From NCBI RefSeq assembly GCF_026745355.1, contig NC_079207.1, forward strand, positions 12,416,838 to 12,480,837: 64,000 nt of DNA, written 5' to 3'. This DNA is from Beta vulgaris subsp. vulgaris (lineage: Eukaryota; Streptophyta; Magnoliopsida; Caryophyllales; Amaranthaceae). Both the position numbers and the translations under genes were made by a program. The notes under the pieces are model-generated. The model did no database searches. It saw nothing but the letters and a program-made list of their open reading frames with translations, and was not told where the DNA came from. Shown here one piece after another: positions 58,661 through 64,000 of the stretch; within the stretch, counting starts at the first letter, position 1; the number at the start of each line of letters is the position of its first letter.

Positions 58661-59098
58661 GCACTGTATGTTGGTGGTGAAGCTAATGATTCAATCTGGT
58701 ACCCAGATTCGGAAGCTGCATCTCACATGACTCCTCAGGATGGTAAGTTTTCTGCTAAAACTCCTTATACTGGGTCTAGTTCTGTTGTAGTTGGTAATGG
58801 TACCTTACTCCCTATTAAAAGCACTAGTAATTTAACCTTAAAAACTACAAGTCGTCCTCTCCAGTTATCATATGTCTGTCATGTTACTAACTTGAAACAT
58901 AATCTATTATCAGTTAACAAGTTGTGTCAAGAAAATGATTGTGTTGTGAGTTTTGATAAAATTTTTGTTTCTGTTAAGGACCAGACAATGGGGGAGGTTC
59001 TGCTTTGGGGATCCACTAAGCAAGGTGTCTACCCTCTTCAGCCCAGTGTTGTCCCTCCTGAGTATCCCATTCCTGCTTTTCTAGCAACTAAGGCGTAG
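58661..59098 (+). pseudogene. Copia protease and GAG-pre-integrase segment
   Basis: The usual WxxDSGA active site is degraded to WYPDSEAASHMT (D-S kept, G replaced by E), so this copy would be proteolytically dead. It continues VVVGNGTLLPIKS, CHVTNLKHNLLSVNKLCQEN and GVYPLQP, standard Copia order, and ends at a TAG at 59096. Confidence 0.88.
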
Positions 59099-59800
59099 GG
59101 TGACGTGTGGCACGCTCGTCTGGGTCACACCTCTTCTAGTACCTTAGGATCTTTATGTTCAAATAAGTATATCACATGTACTTCTATGTTTCATGATGAT
59201 TGTGTTGGATGTAAGTTAGGCAAAATACATCATTTACCTTTTGATTCAGTTGAACATATTTCTACATATCCATTATATAAAATTCACAGTGATCTTTGGC
59301 AATCTCCTGTTTTTTCCAATCAATTATATCGTTATTATGTTGTGTTTGTTGATGATTTTCCGCGATATTCATGGATTTATCCCTTACGTCGAAAATCAGA
59401 AGCTTATTCTCAATTTCTTGTTTTTCAAAAGATGGTTGAAAATCTATTTAATTGCAAGATTAAAATTTTTCAAAGTGATGGAGGAAGGGAATTTGATAAT
59501 TCCCCTCTTCTACAACATTTTCGTGACAATGGCATAATTTTTCAAAAATCTTGTCCCCATACACCAGCTCAAAATGGTGTTGCAGAACGCAAACATCGTC
59601 ATATCATTGAAATGGCTCGTACTATGATAACTCATTCTGATATTCCTGCAGAATTTTAGGTTGATGCATCATACACTGCCACCTACACCGTCAATCGATT
59701 GCCCAGCTCAGTTTTAGGGGTGTTTCCCCTTTTCAAAAATTATTTCATCGCCCCTCTTCCTATCATTTTTTGAAAATGTTTGGTTGTCAATGATTCCCTT
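59099..59800 (+). pseudogene. Copia integrase
   Basis: The HHCC zinc region shows WHARLGH and CVGCKLGK. The catalytic core shows IHSDLWQSPV (first Asp), FQSDGGREF (second Asp) and PAQNGVAERKHRH (Glu), so the DDE triad is visible. A TAG at 59657 and later frameshifts break the frame. Confidence 0.9.
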
Positions 59801-59839
59801 TGTTCTTAAACTCTAAAAATCACAAACTATAACCTAAGT

Positions 59840-60540
59840 CTAAAACATGTGTGTTTATTGGATATGCACTGGATTATAAAGGGTATCGTTGTTTCGATCC
59901 TACTACCAACAAAGTTTTCACTAGTCGTCATGTTCTTTTTCATGAACATAAGTTTCCGTATCGTGCTCTTGTTGGTCCTGCGTCTACCGTGCCTCACACC
60001 TCTCCCATGGTCTTGTCTTATGATTGGAGTCCTACTAATGTTGCACGCGAGCTCAACCCGGCTCCCATGTCCCTGCCATCGTCGGTCCCTGAGTCTCGGT
60101 CTCCATTGCCTTCCTCTAGGCAACGCATCATCGTTGCGTCGTCCCCTCCGCCCAGCCTGCGCCAACGAGCTGGGCGCCCACTCACACTGCGTCGCCTGCC
60201 TCGCCTGCTGTCGAGCCAGCGCTCGATGGGCTAGCAGGCTAGCCTTCCTTTCCTGCTTTATCCGCTGTCGAGCCAATGCTCGATGGCACTCCCTCGCCCG
60301 CTGAAATGCGCGACACCCTTCGCTCGTCTGCTAGCTGGTCCACTGTCTCGTCAGCGCTAGCTAGCCCAGCCTCGACGTCTGCTGCTCACGTGTGTCATCC
60401 CAGCATTGACCCCCAAGTTTCGCGCCTACGCCACCTCCCTCCTCGTCAAGTCTTGTGTCGCCCACCACCACTCTTCCTAGCTCTTTCTCTATAGTTGTCA
60501 ACCATCATCCCATGGTCACTCGCTTAAAGGACGGTGTCTC
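59840..60540 (+). pseudogene. Copia integrase C-terminus and proline/serine-rich linker
   Basis: KTCVFIGYALDYKGYRCFDP, VFTSRHVLFHEHKFPY marks the integrase end. The following linker is unusually GC-rich (about 60040-60480) and holds a local duplication around TCGAGCCAGCGCTCGATGG and TCGAGCCAATGCTCGATGG, which creates stops and frameshifts. Confidence 0.8.
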
Positions 60541-61450
60541 TAAGCCAAAAAGATTTATGAATTTAAAAGCTGATGTTGTCGAGTCTGAACCCACTAATTT
60601 TAAACAAGCTTCTAAAGACTCACGTTAACGTCAAGCCATGCTAGATGAATATCAGGCTTTAATTAATCACACTTGGGAGTTGGTACCTCACAACTACGAT
60701 AAGAATTTACTTGGTTGTAAGTAGGCTTATCGGAGTAAATATAATTCTGATGGTTCTGTAGCGGTTCAAAGCCAGGCTTGTCGTTTTTGGAAATCACCAG
60801 CAGGCAAGTATTGATTATTTTGAAACCTTTAGTCCTATTGTTAAGCATACTATTGTTCGCTTAGTCCTTACTATTGTTGTTTCTCTAAAATGGTCCATTC
60901 ATCAATTAGATGTCAAAAATGCTTTTCTTCATGGTTTTCTTCATGAAGAGGTTTATATGCGTCAACCTCCGGGTTTTATTCATCCATCTAAACCTACTCA
61001 TATTTGTCATCTTCGTAAGTCTATTTATGGTTTGAAATAAGCTCCTAGAGCTTGGTTCTCTCGTTTCAGCAATTTCCTCTTATCTATTGGTTTCAAGTGC
61101 AGCAGTTGTGACACTTTTATGTTCACTCTTAACTATCGTGGGCATCTTATCATTCTTGTATTATATGTTGATGATATTTTCCTTACTGGTAGTAGTCCTC
61201 CTCTCGTCGCCAAATTCATTTCTGTTCTTTCTTCTCAGTTTGCTATGAAGGATTTAGGGGATCTTCATTACTTCTTAGGTGTTCAGGTTGTGCGTACTCC
61301 CTCTGGTTTATTTTTGTCTCAACATAAGTATGTCTCTAATTTACCCCGTAAATTCCATCTGCATACTGTTAAACCAGTTACCACTCCTATTGTCTCTAGA
61401 GTAATATTGTCTCTGCTTGATGGAGAACTTCTTGCTGATCTCACATATTA
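60541..61450 (+). pseudogene. Copia reverse transcriptase
   Basis: Fragments in several frames: [45 protein letters not shown] sequence at about 60900-60960, SIYGLK and APRAWFSRF near 61020-61060. Then LYVDDIFLTG, the catalytic YVDD at about 61165. KDLGDLHYFLGVQVVRTPSG follows in the longest open frame. Confidence 0.88.
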
Positions 61451-62112
61451 TCGTACTATGGTTGGTGCATTGCAGTACTTAACTATGACTCGTCTAGATA
61501 TTGTTTATGCTGTTAATATGGTGTCTCAGTTTATGTATGCTCCTCGTACTACTCACCTTCATGATGTGAAAAGAATTTTCAGATATCTGCAGGGCACATT
61601 GGATTTTGGTCTCTTTTTATATAGCAGCGGTTCTCCTACTGTTGTTATCGCCTATTATGATGCAGATTGGGCAGGATGACCTGATACACGACGTTCTACT
61701 ACTGGCTATGCTGTTTTTCTCGGGAAAAATCTTCTTTCCTGGTGTTCGAAAAAGTAATCTAATCCTCTACTGAAGCTGAATACAGGGTTGTTGCCTACAC
61801 AGCTGCAGAAACTATTTGGCTCAAGCAACTTCTTGCTGACATTGGTCATTTCCTTCGTCGTCTTGTGATCGTCTATTGTGATAATGTCTCTGCTACTTAT
61901 CTCACTGCTAATCAAGTTCATCATGATCGTAGCAAACATATTGATGTTGATTACCACTTTGTTCGCGAAAATGGTTACCAAGGGAGGTCTGATTGTTCGA
62001 CATGTTCCTACCCAGTCTCAAATTGCTGATATTTTTACTAAAGGCCTATCTACTGACTTGTTTACTAAACATCGTTTCAATCTATCTGTTGTTTCACCTC
62101 GTAAAGATTGAG
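61451..62112 (+). pseudogene. Copia RNase H
   Basis: YRTMVGALQYLTMTRLDIVY, AVNMVSQFM and HDVKRIFRYLQGTLDFGLFL lead to DADWAG, then a stop, RRSTTGYAVFLG and, in another frame, VPTQSQIADIFTKGLST. The frame ends at a TGA just before the purine tract GAGGGGG. Confidence 0.9.
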
Positions 62113-62116
62113 GGGG

Positions 62117-62243
62117 TGTATTAGAGTAACATTATATGTAAATGATAGAATGATCTTTTATTAGTCATAGGTCTATATTGTAAACACTATATATATTGAA
62201 TGTCAGGGTTAGCCTAATCAGCTTAACACAATTATTCTCCACA
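62117..62243 (+). repeat. 3' LTR of the truncated Copia
   Basis: Starts TGTATTAGAGTAAC immediately after GAGGGGG and ends near TTCTCCACA, about 127 bp, followed by tandem-unit sequence. A related copy is at the window's right edge. Confidence 0.75.
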
Positions 62244-62249
62244 CTTGTA

Positions 62250-63540
62250 CAACAAAAACATGCGAGAACCATCCTTCAGTTCAGCAATGGAGAAGAGGCG
62301 GTTCAATTTTGTTTGGATAAGTTCAGAGAGCTTGATGTCAGAAACAAACTTTATTCCCTTGGTAAATTTATTCAATCTATTTTGAGTCTAATTTATATCT
62401 TAACTGTATAAGTTCTAGGTTTTGTTATCATTTCTTATTTTTACCTTTAGTAATCTGTTTATTATAAATATGGTTTAAATATTTACATAATAGACAAGGA
62501 ACAAAACCCCTATGTAACATTAGTAGTATGAAATATGGTGATAAATATGTTAGTCAATAATGAACAAGTATATTGTGTGATGATCTGAAAAGAAGATTAT
62601 CAAGTGTTTTTACCATGGCTCCTCATCTGCGAGTTTTCATAACTCGACAACGCATTTTTGTACATAAATTGATGTTCTCCTTTAATGTCAAGCCGAGAGT
62701 GTTGGTCAATCCAGACATGATGCTGCCTAGGGATGGCAACGGATCGGATCTGGACCGGGTCCAGGTGGACCCGGATCTGTTTTCAGACCCTGGATCCAGA
62801 TCCAACCCGGATCCACCGGGTCTAAGAAAGTTGGACCCCGACCCAGATCCGACGGATCTTGTGGATCCGGGTCCAAAACGGATCCAACTCATTTCATGCG
62901 ATTTCACCTACTTTGTGATATTAAAATGATTATTGACATTACTTGAGGCATTGCACTTTTGCCGTCTGTATTGAATTGGTGATCAATAATTGTGTTTAAA
63001 GCACATCATACCTATTTGGCTTGTATTATGTTTTTCTTGATGTTTTTGAATATTTGTGAGAATAGTTAGCTGAAAGAAGTTTGTTTAGATGTTCTTGTGC
63101 GTGGCAGAGCTAAAATGTTATGGAATTGATGTTCCTTTGCGTGGTAGAGCTAAAATGTCAGGAGGCCCAGGCGCCCAGCCCAACATGGAGTTTTTTTTAA
63201 AAAAAACGGATCTGCAGATCCGGGTCCGGGTCCATTGTACATATCCGGACTCGGACCCGTGATCTAACAAGTGGATCCGAATCCGACCCGGATCCAACGG
63301 GTCCATAATTTTAGGATCCAGACTCGGAAAAACGAATCCGAGTCCACGGATCCACTGCCATCTCTAATGCTGTCAAATGATTCAAAGTGGCTAGATATTC
63401 TGTTGGGGAAGAAAACAGTTTTTGGATGCAAAAATCGTAAACTATTTTTAGTAACTATTTGACAACAGCTACATCACGAACCGAAACACAAAGATGTTTG
63501 AACCACAAAGATGTTTTAGTATAATCGGTTGTGTTGTAGG
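62250..63540 (+). repeat. Tandem unit U7, diverged, split by hAT
   Basis: Block C reads KHARTILQFSNGEEAVQF then CLDKFRELDVRNKLYSL, clearly diverged from U1-U6. Block A is partly deleted and carries the hAT insertion at 62728-63366. Unit homology fades after about 63500. Confidence 0.8.
62728..63366. mobile_element. Non-autonomous hAT-like element, GGATCCGG word array
   Basis: Ends TAGGGATGGCAA and TGCCATCTCTA, flanked by 8-bp ATGCTGCC (62720-62727) and ATGCTGTC (63367-63374); the intact tandem units show the empty site GTGATGCTGCCAAATG. The arms are arrays of GGATCCG/GACCCGGATC words; the centre (62890-63200) is unrelated AT-rich DNA with a GTGG/GCGTGG repeat. Confidence 0.85.
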
Positions 63541-63893
63541 TGTGTTTTAGTTCGTATTATTATCCGATAAACCTGGACCTTTCAAGCTATAACAATGAAA
63601 TTTACGCGTAAGAGATGTATGCCAAAATAGCTTATGTGATCATGATAAGACCTTGTATCCAACTTGATTTATACTGAACCCCAACTTTTACTATATGACA
63701 ACTTTTTCTTGACTTGTCAAATAATTATTTACTTTCAGCATTATTTTACTAGTGCATAAAGTTTCTCGTTATATTTTATTGTCAAACTTTGGTAATACCG
63801 TTTTTTCTATAAATAACATTCCCTTCTTTTTTTTTTCTTCCATTTATTGATTGTCATGTTTCCTGCTTGCATATTGCAATAGGGATATTGGGT
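63541..63893. other. AT-rich, nothing recognised
   Basis: No frame or repeat beyond short T-runs. Confidence 0.35.
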
Positions 63894-64000
63894 AATATTA
63901 TATGTAAAGGGATAATATTATATTATAAAGGGTAGAATGGTACTTTACTAGTCATACGTCAGTATTGTAAACATTATAAATATTGAATGTTAGGTTAACC
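63894..64000 (+). repeat. Partial LTR related to the Copia 3' LTR, cut by the window end
   Basis: Aligns with 62117-62215: both carry ATTATATGTAAA, TAGTCATA, GTATTGTAAACA/CTATATTGTAAACA and ATATTGAATGT followed by a TTAGCC/TTAACC-type end. It could be the 5' LTR of another element or a solo LTR. Confidence 0.6.

Larger units (their letters stand above)
57736..62243 (+). mobile_element. 5'-truncated Copia retrotransposon (Ale/Retrofit-like)
   Basis: The order gag, protease, integrase, reverse transcriptase, RNase H, 3' LTR identifies Ty1/Copia. The 5' LTR and gag N-terminus are absent: gag starts in the middle (LGMVEGTISIPPATI-like) directly after tandem-unit sequence. Stops and frameshifts lie in every domain. 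Confidence 0.9.
48362..63540 (+). repeat. Tandem array of a ~1.34-kb gene-like unit, interrupted by transposons
   Basis: Copies of one unit follow head to tail. Taking GCTTTTTCGACACGG as the boundary, copies start at 50739, 51963, 53306, 54654, 55991 and 57333, with lengths 1224, 1343, 1348, 1337 and 1342 bp. Partial copies lie on each side (48362-50738 around a CACTA insertion; 62250-63540 around a hAT insertion, more diverged). Each unit has three conserved coding-like blocks separated by AT-rich spacers. I do not recognise the source gene. Confidence 0.9.

Noticed and set aside
59827..60304. 149-aa minus and 151-aa plus frames
   Set aside because: Shadows of the GC-rich Copia linker; the frame continuing the integrase (KTCVFIGYALDYKGY) is the real one.

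Overview
The window is nuclear DNA from a flowering plant, most likely a eudicot. It has GT-AG introns, two plant-specific transcription factor genes (an SBP-box/SPL gene with a miR156 site and a YABBY gene of the CRABS CLAW type), and dense plant transposons: Copia, Ty3/Gypsy, LINE, hAT, PIF/Harbinger, CACTA, Stowaway and Helitron. The sequence does not settle the species. No rRNA, tRNA, CRISPR or bacterial-type operon was seen.

Layout. 1-4.0 kb: AT-rich intergenic DNA, two small hAT-like elements (1701-2202, 2274-2826) and a Helitron (3027-4020). 5.4-10.7 kb: a decayed Copia element split in its RNase H region by a 2976-bp solo LTR (7141-10116), which itself carries a Stowaway MITE. 10.7-13.8 kb: a Copia RNase H scrap, a foldback MITE in the poly(A) tail of a LINE, and the LINE (minus strand). 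14.4-16.3 kb: Helitron sequence with two 5' ends. 18.1-20.4 kb: a short LINE-like retroposon, a Stowaway MITE, and a Harbinger-like element carrying AGATC arrays.

Genes. 21485-25860 (+) is an SPL6-like gene: three coding exons, 458 aa, a complete SBP domain and a canonical miR156/157 site in the last exon. 34187-37949 (-) is a CRABS CLAW-like YABBY gene: six exons, 182 aa, splice sites all consistent, with small transposons in its introns. They are not an operon or known pathway pair. SPL6-type genes sit in the miR156 age/development module, and CRC acts in carpel and nectary development.

Between and after the genes: a Copia element reduced to gag-protease with paired LTRs and a perfect ATGCT target duplication (28872-32177), a second LINE fragment (32410-33560), hAT-like elements at 39367, 44316 (inside a Helitron), 46694 and 62728, several Stowaway MITEs, and a Harbinger-like element at 42201.

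48.4-63.5 kb is a tandem array of a ~1.34-kb unit carrying three conserved but unrecognised protein-like blocks. It is interrupted by a non-autonomous CACTA element, a 5'-truncated Copia element and a hAT element. The last ~110 bp look like an LTR related to that Copia.

The most unusual theme is a set of short, non-autonomous DNA transposons from different superfamilies. Their ends and target duplications are conventional, but their interiors are mostly arrays of one short element-specific word.
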